DNA from: Sphaerochaeta sp.
GTDB taxonomy: Bacteria > Spirochaetota > Spirochaetia > Sphaerochaetales > Sphaerochaetaceae
Length of the DNA: 16,071 bases
Assembly: GCA_023228445.1 (NCBI GenBank)
Contig: JALOBD010000038.1
Location: forward strand, 1 to 16,071
Direction of reading: 5' to 3'
A model generated the notes under the pieces. It was not told the DNA's origin, made no database searches, and worked only from the letters and a program-made list of their open reading frames with translations. The first letter of the stretch is position 1, and each line of letters starts with the position of its first letter. Shown here piece after piece: positions 6,692 to 14,468 of this stretch. Made by a program: the position numbers and the translations under genes.

Positions 6692-9600
6692 GGACCATCA
6701 CGACACTGCTGCAGGAGCGGGTCCTGCTCCTCGACGGGGCGATGGGTACGATGATCCAGCGCCGTCACCTCCCCGAGGAGGCGTACCGGTGGCAGCACAT
6801 CACGGCTGAGGGCTCAAGCGAGATCCTCAACCTGACCCAGAGTGAGGTCATCGCTGACATCCACCGCTCCTATATCGAGGCCGGAGCCGATATCATCGAG
6901 ACCAATACCTTTTGTGCAAACCGCATCAACCTTGCCGAATATGGTCTGGAAGAGCAGGTGGCTCTCATCAACCGACGCGCCTGCCAAATTGCACGAGACG
7001 AGGCGAAGGAGCGTGCATTCGTCGCCGGGGTCATGGGGCCGACCAACCATGCCCTCTCCCTCGCCTCCTCGCTCGATGATCCGGCCCACCGCCGTTTTGA
7101 TTTCGATGACTTTCATGCCTGCTACCTCGAGCAGGCACGCCTCCTCATCGAAGGGGCTGTCGACCTCATCCTCATCGAGACCGTCTTCGACACCCTGGTG
7201 GCAAAGAGCGCCATCATCGCATCCCTCGATGCGATGGAGCAGCTTGGTGTTCAGCTGCCCATCATGGTCAGCGTCACCTTCAGCGATGCAAGCCGGCGGA
7301 CCCTCAGCGGTCAAAGCCTCGCGGCGTTCGTTGAAACGATGGCTCCATTTCCACTTCTCAGTCTCGGTCTCAACTGTTCAACGGGACCTGAGGAGATGGT
7401 TGACCTCATCGACGAGTTGAGTCAGACCAGCCCATTCTTTGTCAGCGCCCACCCCAATGCAGGCTTTCCCGATACGGATGGGCAGTACACTCTGAGCCCG
7501 GAGGCGATGGCAGCGACCCTCCGACCCCTCTTGCAAGAAGGCAAGCTCAATATCGTCGGGGGGTGCTGCGGCACCACGCCAGATCATATCAAGGCACTGA
7601 GGGAGGTGCTATCAGGCAGTCGAGTCCACCAGAAGCCAGAGAGGAGGTCACGGGGTGCCTACAGTGGCCTTGATGTGCACTATCAGGGCGATGGAGGGCC
7701 CATCCTCGTCGGTGAGCGGACCAATGTGGCTGGCTCGCGCAAGTTTGCCCGCCTCATTCGACAAGAGAAGTGGGACGAAGCGGTCCTCGTGGCCAAGGAA
7801 CAGGTGGAGAGCGGAGCACAGATGATCGACGTCTGCATGGACGCATCGCTGTTGGATGCTGCAGCGAGTATGCGTACGTTTTTGCGCCATCTGGGCAGCG
7901 AGCCGGCGGCCAGCCGACTGCCGGTCATGATCGACTCCTCCGATTGGCGGGTCATCGAAGTGGGGATGCGGGAAGTACAGGGAAGGGGGGTGGTCAACTC
8001 CATCAGCCTCAAGGAGGGCGAGGAGCTCTTCCTCTCCCACGCAACGGAGATTGCTCGATTCGGCCATGCAATGGTGGTCATGCTCTTCGATGAACAGGGG
8101 CAAGCCGACACGTATGAGCGAAAAATGGCAGTGGCTGAGCGCAGCTATGCGCTCTTGCACTCCATCGGTATCCGGGATGAGGATATCATCTTCGATGCCA
8201 ACGTACTGGCCATCGCCACCGGCGTCGCTGAACACGACCCCTACGCCCGCGCCTTCATCGAGGCGACGAAGGAGATCCGGCAAAGATTTCCCTCCGTCTC
8301 GACCAGCGGAGGCATCTCAAACCTCTCCTTCTCCTTTCGGGGCAACGATGCCATCCGTGAGGCGATGCACGCCCGCTTGCTCACCCATGCAGATCTCAAC
8401 CTTGCCATCGTAAACCCCGCCTCCCTCATCAAGGGCGACACCCTTGATGAAGAGGCGAGCGCGATCATCGACGAGGCGCTGCTCAAGCCCAGTGAACGCA
8501 CATCGTCGGCCCTCATCGCCTTGGCGATGCGAATGCAAGGAGAATCGGTCTCTCCGCTAAGAATAAAAGAGCTGGTCAGTGACGATCCCAAAGAGCGGCT
8601 GAGGCGTGCCATAGAGCGCGGAGAACAGCAGGGGATCTGTGAGGATCTCGCTCTCTTGAAAGACGAGAATCCCATCGCCCTCGTCGAGGGTCCCTTGATG
8701 GATGGGATGCGGGAGGTGGGTCGACTCTTTGGGGAGGGAGCACTCTTCTTGCCACAGGTGGTAAAGAGTGCGCGGGTGATGAAGATTGCCGTCGATGCTC
8801 TCCAACCCCGTATCAGCGCATATTTGGAGCAGAATAAGGCCAATATAGGCCATCAAAAGAAGCGTATCGCCGTCATGGCAACCGTCAAGGGCGATGTGCA
8901 CGACATCGGCAAGAACATCGTCTCCTTGATCTTGGAGTGCAACGACTTCACGGTCATCGACCTCGGGGTCATGGTGGAGGCCGAGACAATCCTTGAGGCG
9001 GCCCAGCGACACAACGCTGACTTGGTCGGCCTCTCTGGCTTGATCACCCCATCGCTTGCGCAGATGGAGGAGGTCATCAAATGCTTTGAGGAGGCGGGGT
9101 GCACCATCCCGATCTTCGTCGGTGGGGCGACGACCAGCGAACTGCACACCGCGGTCAAGCTCGACCCACTGTACAGCCGGAGCATCATCCAAACCCCCGA
9201 TGCCTCTGCAATGGCGGTTGCTGCCAATCGAGTCCTCTCCGAGCAAGGCTCGCACTTTGCATCAGAGATCGAAGAGCGATACCGGCTGCTTCGTGAGCAA
9301 CACCCCAGCGCCCCGGCGACCGCGGGAAGCTGGGAGGAGGCGCTCTCAAAGAGTGTCCAACGCACACACGGTTCGAAGGCCAGACAATACGGCCTCTGGA
9401 CGGCCGGGCACTTTTCGCTCTCAACCTTGGTGGCACACATCGGCTGGAAGCAGTACTGCAACGCCTGGAAGGTTCCCGCCGGCAGCCGGCAGGCTGAAGA
9501 GCTCATCGCCCAGGCACAGGAGCTGTTGGCGCGCGACGATGTGACAGCCGCCTTCGAGGCGGGCAGTCGTATCGTCTATGGCCTCCACCGTGCCCAGAGC

Positions 9601-10158
9601 GACCGCCTCTGTGTGCAGGTCGGCCAAGAGGCGTTGTACTTCCTGCGCAACGAGAGAACCGGCAGGTGTCTTGCCGACTATATTGCCGGTGAGGATACCA
9701 TCGGCCTCTTTGTCGCCACCTCCTCGCTCGCCCTTGCCCCGCTCATTGAACGGGCCGAGGGCGCCGGAGAGCTCATGGAGGCGCTCGCGCTGCGCCTCTT
9801 GGCCGATCGCCTTGCCGAAGTCCTCGCCGGTGTGGCCGAGCGGTTGCTACAGGAGAAGTGGGGCGTAGCCTTTCCTACATGGATCCGGCCAGCTCCCGGG
9901 TATCCGATCTGGAGCGACCATAGTGAGAAGGCGACGCTCTTTGCCCTGCTGGATGCCACGAGCCGGATCGGAGTGCGCTTGACGGAGAGCTGGGCGATGG
10001 ATCCCCCCTCCTCGGTGTGCGGGATGCTGCTCGGTGGCGAGGATCTCCAATACTTTACCATCGGCAAGGTCTCACAGCGCCAATTGGAGATGTATGCGGG
10101 AAGAAAAGGTGTGCACATCGACGAGCTTGCCTCCCGTATCCAAGGTATGGGATACTGA
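6688..10158 (+). CDS. metH: Cobalamin-dependent methionine synthase
   Basis: Transfers the methyl group of 5-methyl-THF to homocysteine through methylcobalamin. All four modules are present in 1156 residues (E. coli 1227). The homocysteine-binding barrel (about 1-315) has zinc ligands Cys230 (GLNCSTGP) and Cys293/Cys294 (GGCCGTTPDH). The pterin domain (about 335-600) has VGERTNVAGSRKF. The cobalamin cap and binding domains (about 630-870) have DVHDIG with the lower-ligand His738. The C-terminal AdoMet reactivation domain (about 880-1156) has RPAPGYP with Arg1067. After RPAPGYP the usual ACPDHTEK-like stretch reads IWSDHSEK. Start: ATG at 6688 in an ATGA overlap with the COG2122 stop, with GGAGG 10 nt upstream; an ATG at 6679 is too close to that site. 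It is the acceptor of homocysteine made by the three preceding proteins. A cob(II)alamin-reducing partner is not in the window. Confidence 0.97.
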   Translation: MRTITTLLQERVLLLDGAMGTMIQRRHLPEEAYRWQHITAEGSSEILNLTQSEVIADIHRSYIEAGADIIETNTFCANRINLAEYGLEEQVALINRRACQIARDEAKERAFVAGVMGPTNHALSLASSLDDPAHRRFDFDDFHACYLEQARLLIEGAVDLILIETVFDTLVAKSAIIASLDAMEQLGVQLPIMVSVTFSDASRRTLSGQSLAAFVETMAPFPLLSLGLNCSTGPEEMVDLIDELSQTSPFFVSAHPNAGFPDTDGQYTLSPEAMAATLRPLLQEGKLNIVGGCCGTTPDHIKALREVLSGSRVHQKPERRSRGAYSGLDVHYQGDGGPILVGERTNVAGSRKFARLIRQEKWDEAVLVAKEQVESGAQMIDVCMDASLLDAAASMRTFLRHLGSEPAASRLPVMIDSSDWRVIEVGMREVQGRGVVNSISLKEGEELFLSHATEIARFGHAMVVMLFDEQGQADTYERKMAVAERSYALLHSIGIRDEDIIFDANVLAIATGVAEHDPYARAFIEATKEIRQRFPSVSTSGGISNLSFSFRGNDAIREAMHARLLTHADLNLAIVNPASLIKGDTLDEEASAIIDEALLKPSERTSSALIALAMRMQGESVSPLRIKELVSDDPKERLRRAIERGEQQGICEDLALLKDENPIALVEGPLMDGMREVGRLFGEGALFLPQVVKSARVMKIAVDALQPRISAYLEQNKANIGHQKKRIAVMATVKGDVHDIGKNIVSLILECNDFTVIDLGVMVEAETILEAAQRHNADLVGLSGLITPSLAQMEEVIKCFEEAGCTIPIFVGGATTSELHTAVKLDPLYSRSIIQTPDASAMAVAANRVLSEQGSHFASEIEERYRLLREQHPSAPATAGSWEEALSKSVQRTHGSKARQYGLWTAGHFSLSTLVAHIGWKQYCNAWKVPAGSRQAEELIAQAQELLARDDVTAAFEAGSRIVYGLHRAQSDRLCVQVGQEALYFLRNERTGRCLADYIAGEDTIGLFVATSSLALAPLIERAEGAGELMEALALRLLADRLAEVLAGVAERLLQEKWGVAFPTWIRPAPGYPIWSDHSEKATLFALLDATSRIGVRLTESWAMDPPSSVCGMLLGGEDLQYFTIGKVSQRQLEMYAGRKGVHIDELASRIQGMGY

Positions 10159-10161
10159 GCC

Positions 10162-11115
10162 ATGCGTGTATGTGATATCCTTGCTGAGGCGAAGAAGCCC
10201 CTGTTCACCTTTGAGCTGGTCCCTCCCTTGAAGGGGGGGGATGCCCAGACGATTCTGGAGACGGTGCGCACCCTCAGCCAGTTCAGTCCAGCGTACATCA
10301 ACGTGACCAACCACCAGGAGGAGGTGGTCTATATCGAGCGGCCCGATGGGCTGCTCGAGCGCAAGACGGTACGCAAGCGCCCGGGGACGCTGGCCCTCTC
10401 TGCCCTGATCCAATACACCTTCTCTGTCCCGGTGGTCACCCACCTTATCTGCGGCGGCTCGACGGCAGACCAGATCGAGAACGACCTGGTGGAGCTCCAC
10501 TTCCTCGGTCTGGAAAATGTGCTCGCCTTGAGGGGAGACCCGCCTGCCGGTATCAAACGCTTCGTTCCCACCAGCGGCGGGCATACCTACTCCAACCAGC
10601 TTGTCCGCCAAATCGTCGACCTCAATGCAGGGATCTACCTCGACCCGACGCTGAAGAATGCCCAGCAGACCAACTTCTGCATCGGGGTCGCCGGCTACCC
10701 CGAGAAGCATGGCGAGGCACCCAATCTCGAGTTCGACATTGCCATGCTCAAGAAGAAGGTGGAGTGTGGGGCACACTACATCGTCACGCAGATGTTCTTT
10801 GACAACCGGGTGTACTTCCGTTTTGTCGAACAGTGCCGCGAGGCGGGCATCACCGTCCCGATCATCCCCGGCCTCAAGCCCATCGGGAGCAGACGCGACC
10901 TGGCCACGATCCCGCAGACCTTCCATGTCGACTTTCCCCCGGATTTGGTGGAGCAGCTCGCCCGTGCCTCATCAGTGGCCGAAATCCGTGAGGTAGGGGT
11001 CGCCTGGTGCATCGAACAAACCAGGGAGCTCTTGGATGCAAAGGTCCCCGGCGTACACTTCTATACACTGGGCAAGGCGGAGAGCGTGGCTCGTGTGGTG
11101 AGGGCCTGCTACTAA
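10162..11115 (+). CDS. metF: 5,10-Methylenetetrahydrofolate reductase
   Basis: Reduces 5,10-methylene-THF to 5-methyl-THF, the methyl donor for MetH; a FAD-containing (beta/alpha)8 barrel in the cytosol. The 317-residue protein shows TFELVPP with the catalytic Glu18, VVTHLICGG, NVLALRGDPP with the conserved Asp, GHTYSNQLV, and the C-terminal-half motif TQMFFDN, in family order. Length is close to the usual 290-320. The ATG starts 3 nt after the metH stop, with no convincing ribosome-binding site, so reinitiation or coupling from metH is likely. The stop codon overlaps that of nth on the other strand. As the last gene of the operon it supplies the one-carbon half of methionine synthesis, while the COG1900 set supplies the sulfur half. 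Confidence 0.95.
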   Translation: MRVCDILAEAKKPLFTFELVPPLKGGDAQTILETVRTLSQFSPAYINVTNHQEEVVYIERPDGLLERKTVRKRPGTLALSALIQYTFSVPVVTHLICGGSTADQIENDLVELHFLGLENVLALRGDPPAGIKRFVPTSGGHTYSNQLVRQIVDLNAGIYLDPTLKNAQQTNFCIGVAGYPEKHGEAPNLEFDIAMLKKKVECGAHYIVTQMFFDNRVYFRFVEQCREAGITVPIIPGLKPIGSRRDLATIPQTFHVDFPPDLVEQLARASSVAEIREVGVAWCIEQTRELLDAKVPGVHFYTLGKAESVARVVRACY

Positions 11116-11777
11116 CGACTCTTGGTCACCCCGACACGTGGGCAGCGCTCACGTTCGGGGCATTTGGAGCAGAATGGGCTTACCGGCGTGCAGATGACCT
11201 GGCCGAACCGGACCAGGAGTTCGTTGAGCGGGATCCAGAAGCGCCTCGGCATGATCTTCATCAATTCGACCTCGCTCTGCTCGGGATTCTTTGTCTCGAT
11301 CCACCCCAGACGGTTGGCGATTTGGTGGACGTGGCAGTCCACGCAGATCGCCTCGATGCCGAAGCCGAGGTTCAGCGTCAGGTTGGCCGTCTTGATACCC
11401 ACGCCAGGAAGGCTCAGCAGCTCCTCTCGACTGGAAGGGACCGTGCCGTTGAAGCGCTCGATGAGCAGTTCGCTGATGAGGCGGATGTTGCGCGCCTTGG
11501 TCTTGTAGAATCCCGCCGGATAGATTGCTGCAGCGATCTCCTCTTCACTCTTGAGTACCATTGCATAGGGATCTGAGGCCAAGTCGAAGAGGCGCCTGCT
11601 GGCGGCGAGGGTGACCTCATCCTTGGTCCTCAGCGAGATGAGGGTGGAGAGCAGGACATGGTAGGGTTCTTCCCGCTCTTCGGCGATGAGGCTCACCGAG
11701 GGCAGGCTCCGCTTCTCGCCTGCGATTGCCAGTTGAAACCGCGCAAAGAGATCATCCCAGTACTGCTCATCCATCAT
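11112..11777 (-). CDS. nth: Endonuclease III (DNA glycosylase/AP lyase)
   Basis: Base-excision repair enzyme removing oxidised pyrimidines. The 221-residue protein has the helix-hairpin-helix LPGVGIKTAN with catalytic Lys129, the conserved Asp147 in VDCHVHQIANRLGW, and a C-terminal [4Fe-4S] motif C-X6-C-X2-C-X5-C (Cys196, 203, 206, 212). The segment aligned with the E. coli substrate-pocket motif reads LLSTLISLRTKDE, similar to archaeal-type Nth proteins rather than E. coli. The frame is open to a TTG at 11813, but I chose the ATG pair at 11777/11774, which fits family length; no strong ribosome-binding site is seen for any of them. The 3' end overlaps metF tail to tail by 4 bp, leaving no room for a shared terminator. 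Confidence 0.93.
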   Translation of the reverse strand: MMDEQYWDDLFARFQLAIAGEKRSLPSVSLIAEEREEPYHVLLSTLISLRTKDEVTLAASRRLFDLASDPYAMVLKSEEEIAAAIYPAGFYKTKARNIRLISELLIERFNGTVPSSREELLSLPGVGIKTANLTLNLGFGIEAICVDCHVHQIANRLGWIETKNPEQSEVELMKIMPRRFWIPLNELLVRFGQVICTPVSPFCSKCPERERCPRVGVTKSR

Positions 11778-11862
11778 GGAAGACCATCTACCACAGGCAG
11801 TGAGAAATGGCAAGACCGGCTCAATGCGCTGTGCCCGCGCGAGGTGGTTGCCTCACAATAAG

Positions 11863-11886
11863 AAACCTAACTCAAAACCTAGCTCT
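11863..11886. repeat. Tandem 12-bp direct repeat upstream of the aromatic gene promoter
   Basis: Two adjacent 12-base units, AAACCTAACTCA and AAACCTAGCTCT, match at 10 of 12 positions. They lie in the AT-richer gap between nth and the DAHP synthase fusion gene, ending 12 bases before the predicted -35 element. Placement and spacing of about one helical turn would suit a regulator site, but the repeat could also be chance in AT-rich DNA. Confidence 0.4.
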
Positions 11887-11898
11887 AAGTGATTATCC

Positions 11899-11926
11899 TT
11901 AACTATAAGATAAGATATTGTATGAT
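11899..11926 (+). promoter_or_regulatory. Predicted promoter of the DAHP synthase-prephenate dehydratase gene
   Basis: TTAACT (11899-11904, 4 of 6 to TTGACA), a 16-bp spacer and TATGAT (11921-11926, 5 of 6 to TATAAT) form a plausible sigma-70-type promoter in the most AT-rich stretch of the window. The start point would be near 11933, giving a leader of about 83 nt that contains AAGGAG (11934-11939) and the stem-loop at 11957-11982. Confidence 0.5.
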
Positions 11927-11956
11927 TCACACCAAGGAGCGATACCTCGGGTGCCA

Positions 11957-11982
11957 CAAGGCCATCTCACGCTGAGACCTTG
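11957..11982 (+). promoter_or_regulatory. Leader stem-loop before the DAHP synthase fusion gene
   Basis: CAAGG and TCTCA on the 5' side (separated by a 3-nt bulge, CCA) pair perfectly with TGAGA and CCTTG on the 3' side around a CGC loop: ten base pairs in total. It is followed after ACC by four T residues, a weak U-tract. It sits between the predicted transcription start and the start codon, so it may be an attenuator or translation-control element; a chance hairpin is possible. Confidence 0.4.
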
Positions 11983-12015
11983 ACCTTTTATGTACGACTC
12001 TTTAGCGTTTGGACT

Positions 12016-13926
12016 ATGATAGTCGTACTGCAGAAACAAATCACCGATAAGCAGAAGGATGCGATTCGCACCCTCCTCACCGAGCGCGGGTATACCATCA
12101 AGGAGATCGTAGGCAGCGAGGAGACCGTCTTTGGGGCGGTGGGCCGCCCAGCCATCGATCTCAGGGAGGTCGAGATGCTCGACGGGGTGGCCAGCGTCAT
12201 CCCCATCTCCAAGCCCTTCAAGCTTGCAAGTCGGGAGCTGAAAAAAGAGGATACCATCGTCACCGTCGGCAGGGTGAAGATCGGCGGTGGGCGGATCGCC
12301 ATCATCGCCGGTCCCTGTGCTGTCGAGAGCCGCGACCAGATTATGGAGATCGCGGCCTCGGTGCGTGAGGCGGGGGCGGTGGTCCTGCGCGGCGGCGCCT
12401 TCAAGCCCCGCACCAGCCCCTACTCCTTCCAGGGTCTTGGAGAGGAGGGGCTCGGCTACCTCAAGGAGGCGGGAGAGGCGTACGGCATGCCCACCACCAG
12501 CGAGGTGGTGAACCCCTCCGATGTCCCCCTCATGGCACGCTACATCGACATGTTCCAGATCGGGGCGCGCAATATGCAGAACTTCGAGCTCTTGAAGGCG
12601 GTGGGCAAGACCGGTATGCCGGTGCTCCTCAAGCGCGGCCTCTGCGCCACCATCGAAGAGTGGCTCATGGCCGCCGAGTACCTCATGGCGAGCGGCACCG
12701 ACCAGGTGGTGCTCTGCGAGCGGGGAATCCGCACCTATGAGCGGGCCACCCGCAATACGCTTGACATCTCCGCTATCCCGGTGGTGCAGAAGATGACCCA
12801 CCTGCCGGTCATCGGCGATCCCAGCCATGCCACTGGATTGAGGGAGATGGTCAGCCCGATGAGCCTGGCCCTGGTGGCCAGCGGTGCCTCAGGCCTCATG
12901 GTAGAGGTGCACAACCACCCGGAAAAAGCACTCAGCGATGGACCACAGTCCCTCTATCCTGCCCAGTTTGAGAAGTTGATGCGGGACCTGCAGGCCCTCA
13001 GTCAGGTCGTTGGCAGGTCCCTGGAGCGAATCCCCCGCATCACGATGCCGACCAAGGGCAGAGAGGAGGGGGTCGCGCCGGCAGCCGATCACCTCATCGT
13101 CTCCTTCCAGGGCGAACGCGGTGCCTACAGCGAGCTGGCCATCCGCCGCGCCTTCGGAGAGGAGTGTGAGGTGTTGCCCTGCAAGACCTTCCAAGCCGCC
13201 TTTGATGCGGTGCTCGATGGGCGGGCCCTCTACGGCATGATCCCGGTGGAGAACACCCTCGGGGGCACCATCTTGGAGAACCTCGACCTCCTGGACCGCC
13301 ATCGGGCCATTGAGGTGGTGGGTGAACAGCAGATCAGGATCATCCACAACCTCATCGGCCTTCCCGGTTCCACGGTCGAGCAGATCCGTGAAGTCTACTC
13401 CCACCCCCAGGGCCTTGCCCAATGTACCGAGTACCTGGCAAGTACCCTCTCCCACGCCCAGCCGATCTCCTTCTTCGACACCGCCGGTGCAGTGGGCTTC
13501 GTCAAGGAGAGCGGCGATCCCACCAAGGCAGCGATCGCGGGAGTAACGGCAGCAAAGGTCTACCAGATGGAGATCCTTGATGAAGGCATCGAGTCCAACC
13601 CCCGCAACTACACCCGCTTCTACGTCATCAGCCGTGAGGAGAATGCCCCGGCGGTGCGCAGCAGCGCACCAGTGAACCGCGCTTCGCTGGTCTTCACCGT
13701 CTCCGACCGCCCCGGATCGCTCTTTGAGGCGCTCCTGGTGCTCACCAAGCATGGGCTCAACATGAAGAAGTTGGAGAGCCGTCCGATCGCTGGAAAGCCG
13801 TGGGAGTACTCCTTCTTCGTCGAGACCGAACTGGGCGATGAGGGAGCCTTTGAGGTCGCCTTCGACGAGCTCGAGTCAATCTGCAAATCGGTGCGGGTCC
13901 TGGGGACCTACACCTCCACCCTCTGA
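12016..13926 (+). CDS. DAHP synthase (Ibeta, ferredoxin-like domain) fused to prephenate dehydratase-ACT
   Basis: A 636-residue fusion of the first shikimate enzyme with the phenylalanine-branch dehydratase. Residues 1 to about 70 are the ferredoxin-like regulatory domain (MIVVLQKQ..., as in Thermotoga DAHP synthase). About 85-345 is the catalytic barrel, with AGPCAVES (Cys101), RGGAFKPRTSPYSFQG, IGARNMQNF, CERG (234-237), DPSH (268-271) and HPEKALSDGPQSL. About 360-545 is prephenate dehydratase, with QGERGAYSELA, PVENTLGGTI, SHPQGLAQC and NYTRF (Thr533). About 560-635 is an ACT domain with GSLF and ESRP (587-590), the phenylalanine-binding motifs. No chorismate mutase domain is present. I chose the ATG at 12016 by alignment to the Thermotoga-type N-terminus; it lacks a good ribosome-binding site, and an in-frame TTG at 11980 would add 12 residues. 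The next gene follows after 2 nt. Confidence 0.93.
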   Translation: MIVVLQKQITDKQKDAIRTLLTERGYTIKEIVGSEETVFGAVGRPAIDLREVEMLDGVASVIPISKPFKLASRELKKEDTIVTVGRVKIGGGRIAIIAGPCAVESRDQIMEIAASVREAGAVVLRGGAFKPRTSPYSFQGLGEEGLGYLKEAGEAYGMPTTSEVVNPSDVPLMARYIDMFQIGARNMQNFELLKAVGKTGMPVLLKRGLCATIEEWLMAAEYLMASGTDQVVLCERGIRTYERATRNTLDISAIPVVQKMTHLPVIGDPSHATGLREMVSPMSLALVASGASGLMVEVHNHPEKALSDGPQSLYPAQFEKLMRDLQALSQVVGRSLERIPRITMPTKGREEGVAPAADHLIVSFQGERGAYSELAIRRAFGEECEVLPCKTFQAAFDAVLDGRALYGMIPVENTLGGTILENLDLLDRHRAIEVVGEQQIRIIHNLIGLPGSTVEQIREVYSHPQGLAQCTEYLASTLSHAQPISFFDTAGAVGFVKESGDPTKAAIAGVTAAKVYQMEILDEGIESNPRNYTRFYVISREENAPAVRSSAPVNRASLVFTVSDRPGSLFEALLVLTKHGLNMKKLESRPIAGKPWEYSFFVETELGDEGAFEVAFDELESICKSVRVLGTYTSTL

Positions 13927-13928
13927 AG

Positions 13929-14447
13929 ATGGCGACGGCCCAGACCTTTCCACCAAGCCGTCTGGTTGTAGGGCTCCTGATCGCTCGGCGTGCACTGCTC
14001 GACGCAGTCCTCACCGAGCTTGAACACCGCTACGGTCCGATGCTCTATGCCAGCACCATCCGGGCCTTCAGTGAGAGCGACTACTACGACCGGGAGATGG
14101 GGGGCCAGCCACTGCGCCTCTGGGTGGCCTTTGAGGCCATGGTCGACCCATCGCTTCTTGCAACCATCAAGGGAGAGACCAATGATCTGGAACAGCGGTT
14201 CCTCAATGATGCGGGAGGACGCGAGGTGAACCTCGACCCCGGCCTGCTCAGCCTGACCAACCTGGTGCTGGCCACCGCCAAGGGTCGGGCCCATCGCATC
14301 GCACTGGCCGATGGCATCTGGGGTGACCTCACCCTCATCTGGTCGGCAGGCTCCTTCGTCCCCTTACAGTGGACCTACGCCGACTACCGTGATGAAGGGG
14401 TGAGAGAGCTCTTTTCACAGTGGCGTGCAGCGTTGAAGCAACACTAG
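13929..14447 (+). CDS. DUF4416 protein
   Basis: A 172-residue protein of the DUF4416 family, function unknown. Family-like stretches are the N-terminal PPSRLVVGLLIARRALLDAV, FSESDYYDREMG, the central NLDPGLLSLTNLVLATAK, AHRIALADGIWGDLTL, and PLQWTYADYR near the end. No signal peptide, transmembrane segment or metal motif is seen, so it is probably cytosolic. It starts 2 nt after the stop of the DAHP synthase fusion gene and must be co-transcribed with it, but that alone does not show a role in aromatic amino acid synthesis. The protein appears full length. Confidence 0.82.
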   Translation: MATAQTFPPSRLVVGLLIARRALLDAVLTELEHRYGPMLYASTIRAFSESDYYDREMGGQPLRLWVAFEAMVDPSLLATIKGETNDLEQRFLNDAGGREVNLDPGLLSLTNLVLATAKGRAHRIALADGIWGDLTLIWSAGSFVPLQWTYADYRDEGVRELFSQWRAALKQH

Positions 14448-14468
14448 CACCGATTCTCCTATGGGGGT

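Noticed and set aside
11980..12015. In-frame TTG extension of the DAHP synthase fusion gene rich in aromatic residues (MTFYVRLFSVWT)
   Set aside because: Tempting as an attenuation peptide, but it runs in frame into the gene without a stop and the Thermotoga-type N-terminus begins exactly at ATG 12016.
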